Of a stretch of DNA of 33,333 bases, positions 5,203-13,720 are shown in pieces. A program made the position numbers and the translations under genes. The DNA lies in NCBI GenBank assembly GCA_003133505.1, contig PKXT01000006.1:1-33333 (forward strand), in the 5' to 3' direction. The notes below the pieces were generated by a model. The model was not told where the DNA came from and ran no database searches. It worked only from the letters and a program-made list of their open reading frames with translations. This DNA comes from Acidobacteriota bacterium. Its GTDB lineage: Bacteria > Acidobacteriota > Terriglobia > Acidiferrales > UBA7541. The number at the start of each line of letters is the position of its first letter. Positions within the stretch are counted from its first letter, which is position 1.

Positions 5203-6618
5203 TTAGAGATGTGCGCCGAGCATGACGAACTGGACGTGGGTGTCATCGGCGAGGATGTGCATTCCGCCGTCAGGTTGGCGCCAGCCGAGGGGCCCGACGG
5301 GATCTCCGCCGAGAAAGCTGAAGCCGGCCGTGGCGCCGCCGGCGAGCGAATAGGGGCCGACGTCGCCGGTGCGAAGGAAGAAATCGGGCGTGGAATAGAT
5401 TGTGAAGTTGTGAGCGGACGTATCGGTATTGCGCACCAACAGAATTTCGTGGCCACTCAGCGGCGCGGCATTGCCGTTGACCGTATCGGCGGCGGTGAAG
5501 CTGAGGTTTAGCGATCCGGGCGTCACGTTGCCGGCATCCGGTCCGGGGACGATAGTAACCTGGAAATTGGTGGGAGCCGACGGAGTCCACGTGGATCCCG
5601 CTGCGGCGTCGAAGGCCGCGATGGCTGCGTCATAAGCCGCGGTATAGGTTCCCGAGCAGGACGGTCCGTAGGCGATGCAGTAATCCGGCTGGGCCATTTC
5701 GACTACCTGAGCGTCGCGCGTGGCCGCAAAGGGCAGCAGGGTAACGGGCGATCCCACTGCGCAGTTGCCATCGGGGCAAGTGGGCACGGCGAACTGCAGA
5801 TCGTGAAACGCCGTAGGATATTCGGCGAACTGGGCGCACCAGTTGGCGTCGCAGGGTTGGCCGGAATTCCACGCGGTGATGTCGGAATCCTGCAGGGACT
5901 CCTTGCCGATCCCCCAGCGCGCGCCGACCGCGTACGCCGCGATGTTATTGGAAAGAGCGATGGTGGTGGAATTGCAATTCCCGCCATAGCAATCCACCCC
6001 GACCTGCACCGGGTTGCTGCCCGGGGGAACGTTGCCGATCATGGTTTCGAGGTAGGACTGATATCCGGCCTGGGTCAATCCGTAGGTGCTTTCCTCCTGA
6101 GATTTGCACGGCGGAAAAATCTCGCCTCCGGCGCCCAGCCCGACGCGAATGAAGCCGATGCGCGAATCGCTTCCATACCTGGCGATCGTCGCATTCAGAA
6201 ATCCACTGTACGCGGATATAAAAATCGGGTTGGTGAAGTTGGGCGCGTAGCCGGTGCCGGCGTTCACCGCGCAGCTCACCATGGCGGGGAGCTGGTTGAG
6301 AACGTATGAAGGGGCGGCGGTGACGCTGAGGTTATCGGCGGTCACTCCCCAAATTACCAGAGCAGTTTTTTTGCCTGCTCCGGCCCAGGGCGCGATTGCC
6401 GTTTCCACCGTGCTCCAATCCAGAGTTCCGCTGCCGTTGTCAATGGTGGACCATGGCACGAAGATTACCTGGCCCTTCACGTTGGCCTGGGAGAGCAGGT
6501 AGCCATTCGCCGTGCTGTTGGGCGTGACCGCGTACACTCCCGTCGGATACTGGGCTCGCGCGGAGGATCCGAAAAGGGTAATCAGCAGCAGGAATGAAAA
6601 CAGGAATATTTTTCGCAT
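5203..6618 (-). CDS. Secreted glycoside hydrolase-like protein with C-terminal decoration domain
   Basis: This 471-residue protein has a signal peptide (MRKIFLFSFLLLITLFGSS, cleavage after ARA). Residues about 28-340 look like a TIM-barrel glycoside hydrolase (GH5/GH42-like pattern): GQVIFVPWSTIDNGSGTLDW, KKTALVIWGVT, then RVGLGAGGEIFPP. Glu166 in GAGGE is a candidate acid/base, and Glu307 in VVEMAQPDY a candidate nucleophile. Residues about 369-471 form a separate beta domain (SLNLSFTAADTVNG ... PLSGHEILLV ... FSFLGG ... GWRQPDGGMH) that is closely similar to the protein at 22474..22935. The substrate could be capsule or cell-wall glycan; exact family assignment needs a profile search. It lies among the fibre genes. 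Confidence 0.65.
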   Translation of the reverse strand: MRKIFLFSFLLLITLFGSSARAQYPTGVYAVTPNSTANGYLLSQANVKGQVIFVPWSTIDNGSGTLDWSTVETAIAPWAGAGKKTALVIWGVTADNLSVTAAPSYVLNQLPAMVSCAVNAGTGYAPNFTNPIFISAYSGFLNATIARYGSDSRIGFIRVGLGAGGEIFPPCKSQEESTYGLTQAGYQSYLETMIGNVPPGSNPVQVGVDCYGGNCNSTTIALSNNIAAYAVGARWGIGKESLQDSDITAWNSGQPCDANWCAQFAEYPTAFHDLQFAVPTCPDGNCAVGSPVTLLPFAATRDAQVVEMAQPDYCIAYGPSCSGTYTAAYDAAIAAFDAAAGSTWTPSAPTNFQVTIVPGPDAGNVTPGSLNLSFTAADTVNGNAAPLSGHEILLVRNTDTSAHNFTIYSTPDFFLRTGDVGPYSLAGGATAGFSFLGGDPVGPLGWRQPDGGMHILADDTHVQFVMLGAHL

Positions 6619-6634
6619 GGGATTCGAAAAGAGC

Positions 6635-7681
6635 TCAGGCGTTCTTCGCGCGCATGTTTACGGCGGCGGCGATGATGACCGTGGTCGGCAGGATGGGAAA
6701 GAGGTAGCGATCGATCGAGCCGTCGGAACTTATCACGCCAAACTGCGCGGCGGTGAGAGCTGACGTTCCCCAGGGCGAGCCGGTATTTGGATCCACCGGA
6801 AAGAATCCCTGGCCGTCGGCATAGGAGCTGGGCGGCACGAAGGGAATCACCGGCTCGGCTGCCGCAGTCGTTCCTGAATAGCAGGCCGCCTGGATGTAGG
6901 TCGCGGCGACATCTTCGAGATAGGTGGTGTCGTCGTCCGGAGGGATTTCGTACACCTGCTTGTAGTTGGTTCCCAGGTTGGTGCCGCCGCGCGTCCAGGT
7001 GTTGGCTGTGCCGTTGGCGTCGGGCATGCCGCACAGAATCTGTATATTGCCGAGAAAGGTGTTGCAGCTTGTTCCGCTATCGTCGCAGATGTATACGTCG
7101 TCAACGAACGCCTGAAAGTTATTGGCGTCGAAGCCGAGATCCCATGAGCTGATGGTGATGGCGCCGATCAGCGGGTTGGCGGTGTACTGGGTATCCTGGT
7201 CGGCGAGGGTAAGCCACACCGTGCCGTCCACATTAAGCTGACACTGGCCGGAGATGTGGTCGATGGCGACCTTCACTTCGATGTAATGGAAGCAGCCAAA
7301 CGGCAATGCTTGCGAGGAAGGCGAACCCAGCAGGACGTACCCGGCGCTGATGCTGCCGCGATAGAACTGGAAGTGTCCGCCGGAATCGAGGAATAGACCG
7401 ACCTGCGTCTGGCTGCTATCGAGGAATTCGCAAATGGGAATCTGGATCGAATTGTTGATCACGTTCAGGGCGAAGCCCAGAAAGTAGGTTGCCTGGGTGG
7501 GAATGTTTTTCTGGACGAAGACTGGCGCACGCCCCAGCGCGTTCGCGATCTCGAGTGCCTGCGCGCCGGTGCGCACACTGGCGGACTGAATCTGCGGATA
7601 GATGCCGGAGACGCCCACCAGGTCCCACTTCTGGCTTGGATTGGTGTAGTGATCAAAGCTGTCGCAGAAGACTAGAGCCAT
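6635..7681 (-). CDS. Phage lectin-like (concanavalin A-like) structural protein
   Basis: This 348-residue protein begins MALVFCDSFDHYTNPSQKWDLVG with no signal peptide. DSFDHY...KWD, VGLFLDSGGHFQFYRG, YIEVKVAIDHISGQCQLNVDG and FVDDVYICDDSGTSCNTFLGNIQI match a LamG/concanavalin A-like jelly-roll pattern common in phage fibre or receptor-binding proteins; the DD-Y-CDD-G...FLG motif is typical of this group. The C-terminal part is less clear but includes a P-rich segment and ends IIAAAVNMRAKNA. The ATG at 7681 has AGGA about seven bases upstream. Sugar binding at the tail tip is the likely role. Confidence 0.7.
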   Translation of the reverse strand: MALVFCDSFDHYTNPSQKWDLVGVSGIYPQIQSASVRTGAQALEIANALGRAPVFVQKNIPTQATYFLGFALNVINNSIQIPICEFLDSSQTQVGLFLDSGGHFQFYRGSISAGYVLLGSPSSQALPFGCFHYIEVKVAIDHISGQCQLNVDGTVWLTLADQDTQYTANPLIGAITISSWDLGFDANNFQAFVDDVYICDDSGTSCNTFLGNIQILCGMPDANGTANTWTRGGTNLGTNYKQVYEIPPDDDTTYLEDVAATYIQAACYSGTTAAAEPVIPFVPPSSYADGQGFFPVDPNTGSPWGTSALTAAQFGVISSDGSIDRYLFPILPTTVIIAAAVNMRAKNA

Positions 7682-7712
7682 GAGGTTGTCCTGGGGAAAA
7701 ACTGGGGGGAAA

Positions 7713-9656
7713 CTATTCGGCTTCGATACGCAGGTGAAGATCGTATTGCGGGCTGCCGCTCGCTCCGGAGACAGTGGTGAGGTATTTCAGCGCCGCGCTG
7801 GTGAGCGCGTAGAACTCCTGGCAGCCGCCCAGATTGGCTCCCAGCGTGGCCAGATTGATGGTGCTGGTGGCAAACGTTTCAGCCTGAGCATTGTCGGTAT
7901 AAGTGAAGCTGAGGCTGACTGTGCCAGCGGATCCGGCCGTGGTGGTGGAGAAGTAATAGCACGCGCGGAACATTCCGTTGGCGCTCGGAGTGAGGAGGGA
8001 AGTGGATCCAATGCTGCTGGTTTGCGCGGCGGAATCCACCGGCAACGCCGCCGCATACGCGCCGCCGCGGACTTCATGACTCAGCACGACGTCGGCCGTG
8101 GCGCCGCCGGAAACCGAGTTCATGGCCTGGCCGATAATGTCTCCCGGATAAAACCAGCCCGTGCCGATGTCGCGGCAATATGCGGCAGTCCCTGTGCCAA
8201 AACTCAAGTAGTGCCCGATTGTGATGGTGTTGTCTGCCAGGCATCCACTGACGCCGTCCGCATCGAAGCCGAGATTGTAGAGCGAGGTATTTTCGCCTAG
8301 GCCGATGGCGCCAAACTGGGTGGTGGTGGCCGGCGCATCCTGAAAGGAATCGGCAGTCGTATTGAGCACCTGCAGGCGTGCAGTGTGGGTTGGGCCCACA
8401 GCCTGAAACGTGGCGATGGTCAGCGAGCCATCAAGAACTTCACGCGCGCCGAAGGATGACGAATTATTTTGGCTGTAGGCGCACCACAGGCAGTGTCCCG
8501 CCGCGTTGTTCATCCCGTATCCGTAGACGACAGCACCGCTGTTAATTTCAAAGCTGTAGCCATTTCCGGAGGTTGGTTGCAAGTCGATCATTCCTGTCGT
8601 TGAGCCGCCGCAGCAGCTTCCCTCAATAAGTTGTCCAGTACTCCGCTGGACTCCCCACCCGTTTCCGCCCATGTCGGTGGGCGTGATTCCTAGTGAGGTC
8701 GGGCCAGTCCAAAGCGCCAGCATGTTGAAAGCATTGTCAGCCGAGCGGCCGACGATGCCGCCGCCAATTCCGTTGCCGGTCGGCGCATTGTTCATGTTCA
8801 CGGTGTAAGTTCCCGCGCCGCTGTTGGTGGCAACCGCCATGCCCACCGTGTTTCCGTAGGCCGTCGGGTAAGTGCTGCTTCCGGTGTCGTGGCAATCGCC
8901 CGCGATCGTCACGGAGTTAATCACGTAGTCGCCCGCGGTGGTGCCGCCATCGAATACGCAGGAGACGCCTACGCCGGAGATCGCAATCGTGGCTGTCCCG
9001 GAAGTTCCCGCATTGGCGGTCACGATTCCAATCTGTAGCGCGATTGTATCCGTGGTCGCGGTGATGATGGCTTTCTGCACCGAAGTCATTTTTGCGAGCT
9101 TGTTTACCGTCGTGCCGGTGGTCGTGTCGTTGGGGATGGAGAGATTCACGCCCGAGCCGCTGGCGGTGACGGTGCAAGTCGAACCCAGGACGCAGCTCGT
9201 TCCATTCACGGTGGTGGATGGAGCGCAGGTGGATCCCAGCGTGCAGCTCGTCGATCCCACCGTCATGCTGGAATTGGTTAGCCCGGCATTGCCCAGCGTG
9301 CCGCTCCACACCAGCTTCACATTGCCCGCCGAGGGATTGGTGAAAGTTAGCGTCAGGCCGTTGAACGCGAGGGCATCCTGAAAATTCACCGTGCTCGAGG
9401 ACGAAAGTCCCGTGCCGTCCACCTGGAAGGTGGTGCCGCTTCCCAAGGCGAAAGCCGACCAAGTGTTTGTGGACGTGCAGCCTTCGTAGGTAGCATTGCC
9501 GCCGCTGACCAAGGAAAAGATTTGGTGCGTGTTGCACGCGCCAGGCAGCGAACCGCCGTAGCGGGTATCCGTCGCGGCGCCGCCCTGGGCGAATGCCGAT
9601 AGGCTGACAAGAAAAACGGCCGCCAGAAGGCAGCACAATGACAATAGTTTGCGCAT
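7713..9656 (-). CDS. Tail fibre-like repetitive protein with signal peptide
   Basis: The start chosen is ATG 9656 (AGGA upstream), giving 647 residues and placing a Sec signal peptide (LLSLCCLLAAVFLVSLSA, cleavage after FAQ) at the N-terminus. The mature protein is Gly/Ser/Thr-rich with fibre-like repeats: SCTLGSTCAPSTTVNG, then SCVLGSTCTVTASG, later VNGTSC-type units and many NGxG/TGxG turns. The C-terminal ~65 residues (AGTVSLSFTYTDNAQAETFAT ... YDLHLRIEAE) match the beta-rich closing domain of many phage fibres. Cysteine pairs are common. An exported tail-fibre-type protein is odd: virion fibres normally lack signal peptides. A secreted surface fibre is the alternative. Confidence 0.65.
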   Translation of the reverse strand: MRKLLSLCCLLAAVFLVSLSAFAQGGAATDTRYGGSLPGACNTHQIFSLVSGGNATYEGCTSTNTWSAFALGSGTTFQVDGTGLSSSSTVNFQDALAFNGLTLTFTNPSAGNVKLVWSGTLGNAGLTNSSMTVGSTSCTLGSTCAPSTTVNGTSCVLGSTCTVTASGSGVNLSIPNDTTTGTTVNKLAKMTSVQKAIITATTDTIALQIGIVTANAGTSGTATIAISGVGVSCVFDGGTTAGDYVINSVTIAGDCHDTGSSTYPTAYGNTVGMAVATNSGAGTYTVNMNNAPTGNGIGGGIVGRSADNAFNMLALWTGPTSLGITPTDMGGNGWGVQRSTGQLIEGSCCGGSTTGMIDLQPTSGNGYSFEINSGAVVYGYGMNNAAGHCLWCAYSQNNSSSFGAREVLDGSLTIATFQAVGPTHTARLQVLNTTADSFQDAPATTTQFGAIGLGENTSLYNLGFDADGVSGCLADNTITIGHYLSFGTGTAAYCRDIGTGWFYPGDIIGQAMNSVSGGATADVVLSHEVRGGAYAAALPVDSAAQTSSIGSTSLLTPSANGMFRACYYFSTTTAGSAGTVSLSFTYTDNAQAETFATSTINLATLGANLGGCQEFYALTSAALKYLTTVSGASGSPQYDLHLRIEAE

Positions 9657-9664
9657 GTTTTGTC

Positions 9665-10447
9665 CTAATTGTTGGCGACGACCCACCAATTGCTGCCGTC
9701 GGATTCGACAGTGAGGTACTGAAACTGGTTGGGCAGGCTCCAGGAGCTTTGCCCGTCAATGGTTTGCGAGGACGTCGTCGCGATGGTGACCGCTCCGGAT
9801 CCGGAATCCACTTTCTTGATGGTGGAGCGCTTAGCGGCAATCCCCACCGCGGTGGGCAGCGTCGCTGTGAGCGCGCTCGAACCAGTGGTGAAAAGCACGG
9901 TGTTATCGGCATCAGCCAGCGCATAGCTGACGGACTTGGCCAGCGGCGCGTTGAGCGTAGCCGCCAGAGTTCCGGAGCTCGTGACCGGCGATCCGCCGAC
10001 GCTCCATCCTGGCGGCATGCTGAGCCCGACGGATGTGACTGAGCCGCCGCCCCCTCCGCCGCCTCCGGAGATCTCAACCACATTCGTGCCGTCCGAATAG
10101 ACGAGCGCGTAGCCCGCACTCGCCAGCAGGCTGACGGTGGATCCAGGCGCGCCAGTAACTTCGACGATGATGTTGTGGCCGCCGGTGGTTTCGTTCACCA
10201 CGATAAAGGTGCGCGGCACGCTGGCCGGCAAAATCAAATGCTTGTCACCAGTGAGCGCGCCGCTCAGCACGTGGACCATGGCTGAAGCGAGCTGCGCCTG
10301 GGTCAGCGTTACATCCGAGCCGCCGGTCGGCCAGGAGGCTTCGGCATTCGTCGCCAGGTCGAGACCGAGGAACGCGGCATTGCAGGGGACTTCGCCCTGG
10401 TTCTGATTGTTGGCGATGTAGGCGAGGGCCAGGCTGGGAGTGCTCAT
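9665..10447 (-). CDS. Phage tail fibre / distal tail-type protein
   Basis: This 260-residue protein has no signal peptide. N-terminal NQGEVPCNAAFLGLDLATNAEASWPTGGSDVTLTQAQL, then LSGALTGDKHLILPASVPRTFIVVNETTGGHNIIVEV and ALVYSDGTNVVEISGGGGGGG, is a pattern I know from phage tail-tip or fibre proteins ('LTGDRHLILP...VVNETGGHNI', 'YSDGTNV'). The middle has SVGLSMPPGWSVGGSPVTSSGTL, a short motif also typical of fibres. The C-terminal half (LPTAVGIAAKRSTIKKVDSGSGAVTI...TIDGQSSW...YLTVESDGSNWW) is a beta-helix-like fibre segment. The ATG at 10447 has AAGGA upstream, with 9 bases to the tail-hub gene. Confidence 0.7.
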   Translation of the reverse strand: MSTPSLALAYIANNQNQGEVPCNAAFLGLDLATNAEASWPTGGSDVTLTQAQLASAMVHVLSGALTGDKHLILPASVPRTFIVVNETTGGHNIIVEVTGAPGSTVSLLASAGYALVYSDGTNVVEISGGGGGGGGSVTSVGLSMPPGWSVGGSPVTSSGTLAATLNAPLAKSVSYALADADNTVLFTTGSSALTATLPTAVGIAAKRSTIKKVDSGSGAVTIATTSSQTIDGQSSWSLPNQFQYLTVESDGSNWWVVANN

Positions 10448-10456
10448 TCGTTTTCC

Positions 10457-12295
10457 TTAGAGAGTGACGGTCGCGGGAAAGCCGAGATTCACGACGGCGG
10501 ACACCTGATAAATCTTCATGTGGATCGAACTCTGCACCGAGCCGAAGTCGGCGGTTTGGTCCGCGGCGGAATAGACGGTGGTCGGCGAAATAAGCCCGGT
10601 GATTTGCCGGACGATAACCGAGCCGTTATAAATATCCACTTCGTAGAGCTCTTCCTGTTCATAGAGCGGAACTTCGGAAAGTCCGCCCAGCCAGGTCGCT
10701 TCAGCGTCTCCACCGATGCGCGTGCGGCGCACCCAGGCGATGGTGAGATCGCCGGACATATCGCGGCTGCCGGTGACCTGGCACGGCGCGTAAGGCTTCA
10801 GGTCATTGCCAACCAGGGTGAATTGCTGGATGGAGCCGCTGGTGACGTCCTGGCCGACGGAAACGCCGCGATAGTCGTAAGGCTGATTGAGCAGCGAAGA
10901 AGGATTCTGGACGCGCTGGATTCCCGAGATCGGCACAACCACCAGGTCTCCGATCGCGTGAGTGCCGCAAGCCCACTCCGTGCCGCGGCGGCCGCGCAGC
11001 AAGCCGCTGACGGTCCACGTCCCGTCCATGTTTTGCACGGCGTTCTCGAACTGCATGATTTCCCAGCCGTTGGCGGCCGAGCCGACAATCAGCGCGTTCG
11101 CGCCATTCAGTATCTGGAGCTGGGTGACGCCGGCCAGCGCCGCTCCGGGAGTTTTCAAAGCGATGGTGAGCGAGTTGGCATTGTCCCAGACCCACGGTGA
11201 CGCGGGAGAGCCGAGAGCGTTGGTGGCATAGCCGTAATAAATCGCGTTCGGCGCGGCCGAGTCCTGGGTGTAAGTGGAATTGTCGGCCGAGCGCATGAGC
11301 GCCGCGCCTGCCCACTGCGGCAGCGTGGAGCTTAATCCGAAGTAGTAGCCCGTGCCCGAGGGATTGGAATCGCCGTCGCGCAACAGGGGAATATCGAATA
11401 GGAACGTCTGCGGCGGTCCAACATAGCGCAGCGCGGAACGTTTGAAATTGATGATCCCTGCGCCGTTGCCGACGCGGCTGCCGCCGACTCCGAAAGGCAG
11501 AGGCTTATAGATGGCGCCCTCTTCATTGAGCGTTTTGAACTTGGAGACAAAGCCCTGGCCGATTTCGTGATCGGTAATGCGCACTCCCCAGGTGATGGTC
11601 TCGTAAATAAACTGGATGACGTCGGTGGGATCGTAGAGCATCGCGACCGCGCGCCAGTCGTTGAAATCGAATGCCTGTCGGCCCACCCATTCCCAATAGA
11701 GCGCCGCGGCGGCAATGTTGATGGCCTGGTCGGGAGTCATCACCAGCGGATAGCTCAACTGCTTTTGCTGCTTGGTGGTGACGATGCGCGAGTTGCGTTT
11801 CCAGCGCTGCGAATTGGACTGGTAATCGAGCTCGATGTCGGTATAGGTGACTATGCATTCGAGCGGCAGATCCTGCTCGTCGCCGAATTGTTCGGGAATT
11901 ACTTCGGCGTCGTCACTCACCAGGCCGAGATCGCTTTCAGGAATGGTAAGTGTTTGCGCGGGGAGTCCGCGAGGGACGAATTTGAGCTGTCCGCCAGACT
12001 CGCAGGCGTCGATGAAATACGCCTCCATGATCACGCGGATGGCGTCCGCGGCCGAAGTGGCCCGGTCAATCACGTAGCCGATGCAGGTGTTATTCGGCTG
12101 CAGGTTCGCCGAAGTGAGCAGCGCGACGTTAACCTGGCTGCACTCGAGGCCCGCGCGAATGCACAGGTCCAGGATGATGCAGGCAATCCCGCACGACGCT
12201 GGGATGATGACTTCCAGCGCAACCTGTGTAAGGCGCATCCCCGGCGGGATGGGGTTCAGGACCTCGAGAGCTACCTGTGTCAGACGTTCGGACAT
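10457..12295 (-). CDS. Tail hub/tip protein, C-terminal part (phage_tail_3 / GTA gp15-like)
   Basis: This 612-residue protein reads LDLCIRAGL ... NNTCIGYVIDRATSAADAIRVIMEAYFIDACESGGQLKFVPRG. This is the central domain of phage tail tip attachment proteins of the phage_tail_3 type, homologous in pattern to the C-terminal half of RcGTA gp15. The C-terminal half has ITWGVRITDHEIGQGFVSKFKTLN, Trp-rich beta segments and ends with MKIYQVSAVVNLGFPATVTL, as in these tail hubs. Two copies of RLTQVALEV at 4-12 and 21-29 precede the domain. The start lies in the same frame as the gene upstream, separated only by TAA-GAC-TCC; there is no good ribosome binding site. See the finding on the split hub. Confidence 0.75.
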   Translation of the reverse strand: MSERLTQVALEVLNPIPPGMRLTQVALEVIIPASCGIACIILDLCIRAGLECSQVNVALLTSANLQPNNTCIGYVIDRATSAADAIRVIMEAYFIDACESGGQLKFVPRGLPAQTLTIPESDLGLVSDDAEVIPEQFGDEQDLPLECIVTYTDIELDYQSNSQRWKRNSRIVTTKQQKQLSYPLVMTPDQAINIAAAALYWEWVGRQAFDFNDWRAVAMLYDPTDVIQFIYETITWGVRITDHEIGQGFVSKFKTLNEEGAIYKPLPFGVGGSRVGNGAGIINFKRSALRYVGPPQTFLFDIPLLRDGDSNPSGTGYYFGLSSTLPQWAGAALMRSADNSTYTQDSAAPNAIYYGYATNALGSPASPWVWDNANSLTIALKTPGAALAGVTQLQILNGANALIVGSAANGWEIMQFENAVQNMDGTWTVSGLLRGRRGTEWACGTHAIGDLVVVPISGIQRVQNPSSLLNQPYDYRGVSVGQDVTSGSIQQFTLVGNDLKPYAPCQVTGSRDMSGDLTIAWVRRTRIGGDAEATWLGGLSEVPLYEQEELYEVDIYNGSVIVRQITGLISPTTVYSAADQTADFGSVQSSIHMKIYQVSAVVNLGFPATVTL

Positions 12296-12301
12296 GGAGT
12301 C

Positions 12302-13195
12302 TTAGCACTGGCACAGAATCGGGAACTGGATCAGGGCGCGAGTGTTGGGAATACGGTTGCCGAAATTGGCCAGCGGCAAATTGGCCCAGGTGAAATAGTT
12401 GAGCGCGGTGAATGCCGGAGTGATGGCTGCGCCTTCAGCCGCCTGGATGAGCGGATCGGGGAGCTGCGTTCCGGGGCCCGCGCCGGAATAAAACGTGGGC
12501 GTGCCGTAGTACTGCCTCAGCGTTTCCCATGGCGGAGGATCTGAGGGGTCCGGATCGCTGACATAGTAGGGCTCGACGACGCCCAGCGAGGTACCCGGAC
12601 CGTTCGAAACCATGCAAACCCAGATTTGTCCGGCGTCGGTGGCTTCGTCGCCAGGGTTATAGACCGTCTGGTTGTTCCACGGGCCGTAGCCGCTGGCAGT
12701 GTTCCAATAAGTCTGGTTGGTTCCCGGAATGATGTTGGTGTTGGTGAGGATGCAGATCCAGCCAACGCCGCCATAGTTCACCAGGTTGCCGGGATTGTAG
12801 AGCGTGGCCGAATTCCACGGCGGATAGAACTGCGAGGGCAGATCCTGCGCCGGGTCCGGGTTGGTGTCGTAGATTAGTTTGCTGTCGCCATAGACCTGCA
12901 GGATCGCTGCCGACCCTTCGCAGAAGGCCATGGCGATGCTGGCCTGATACAGATATCCGATAACCGAGCCGCCTCCTTTTTTCGAAGGGGTGACGGTGGT
13001 GTAAGTTATTCCGGTGGTCCAGATGAGCTGGCCGGGAATGCGTTGGAAGCCGTAGCCGAAGGGAATCGGCGCGCCTGGCGCGGAGCTGGTGATTTGATTG
13101 TTGGTGACCGGCGCGGGCGGCGCGGGCTTGTTGAGCAGCCCGCCCAGAAATCCCACTCCAATTTCGAGCGCCGGAACGATGATGAGCTGAGCCAC
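12302..13195 (-). CDS. Tail hub/tip protein, N-terminal part, with two sugar-binding-like repeats
   Basis: This 297-residue protein starts with GTG at 13195, in a TAGTG overlap with the peptidase gene. The N-terminus (VPALEIGVGFLGGLLN ... GAPIPFGYGFQRIPGQLIWTTGI ... YLYQASIAMAFCEG) is typical of the N-terminal part of phage tail tip proteins. Residues about 125-167 and 172-214 form two repeats, W-N-x-x-T/Q-x-Y-N-P-G-x-x-x-x-x-x-x-x-x-W-x-C, a carbohydrate-binding (ChiC/CBM5/12-like) pattern. It ends LPLANFGNRIPNTRALIQFPILCQC, where uncut relatives continue without a stop. Together with the 10457..12295 gene the product would be about 910 residues, a normal length for such hubs. Confidence 0.7.
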   Translation of the reverse strand: MAQLIIVPALEIGVGFLGGLLNKPAPPAPVTNNQITSSAPGAPIPFGYGFQRIPGQLIWTTGITYTTVTPSKKGGGSVIGYLYQASIAMAFCEGSAAILQVYGDSKLIYDTNPDPAQDLPSQFYPPWNSATLYNPGNLVNYGGVGWICILTNTNIIPGTNQTYWNTASGYGPWNNQTVYNPGDEATDAGQIWVCMVSNGPGTSLGVVEPYYVSDPDPSDPPPWETLRQYYGTPTFYSGAGPGTQLPDPLIQAAEGAAITPAFTALNYFTWANLPLANFGNRIPNTRALIQFPILCQC

Positions 13196-13716
13196 TACTC
13201 AATCCCCGGAAAAGTGAAAATAGCCTTGATGTGCGACACGTGGTAACCACGCAGCCCGTGCTCCACCACGCGGCGAATTCCTGAAATATCCAGCGCGTGA
13301 ATCACGCCCAGCGATCCTTGCAACATAGTGGCAATTCCCACGTGGCAGGCGATGCGCGGATTCTTGATGGCCAGCAGATCTCCTGGCTGGATCTGGTGGC
13401 CTTCAGGCATTTCAACCAGGCGCTGCCGGCAGATTCGCAGGACCATGTCGTCGCCCGGCTGGGCTCCATAGTTGACGTGGTCGTAACGAGTGAATGGATT
13501 GCCGAGCGTGTCCACGAGGCCCAGCTCTTCGCCAACCATCAGCGGCAAGCCCACGCAGTCGCACGCTTTCCCCTTTTCGCGTCCTTGATGGCGAAATGGC
13601 GTGCCGATATACGTCCGCGCGGACGATACGATTTGTTCTATGGTGACCAGCGGATATGGCGGGAAATCACTTCGCCTCAGATTCTTAAAACCGGGCTTGC
13701 TTAGATCGCAGGGCAT
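13195..13716 (-). CDS. NlpC/P60-family tail peptidase
   Basis: This 173-residue protein has an NlpC/P60 cysteine peptidase pattern: nucleophile Cys54 in KACDCVGLPLM, His125 in ACHVGIATM and a third polar residue in VIHALD (His140). The order and spacing match RcGTA gp14 and phage lambda gpK C-terminal domains. The enzyme would cut peptidoglycan stem peptides as the tail crosses the cell wall. It lies in the conserved order DUF2460, DUF2163, NlpC/P60, hub. The ATG at 13716 follows the previous stop by four bases; the stop TAG overlaps the hub start by one base. Confidence 0.85.
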   Translation of the reverse strand: MPCDLSKPGFKNLRRSDFPPYPLVTIEQIVSSARTYIGTPFRHQGREKGKACDCVGLPLMVGEELGLVDTLGNPFTRYDHVNYGAQPGDDMVLRICRQRLVEMPEGHQIQPGDLLAIKNPRIACHVGIATMLQGSLGVIHALDISGIRRVVEHGLRGYHVSHIKAIFTFPGIE

Positions 13717-13720
13717 AGTC

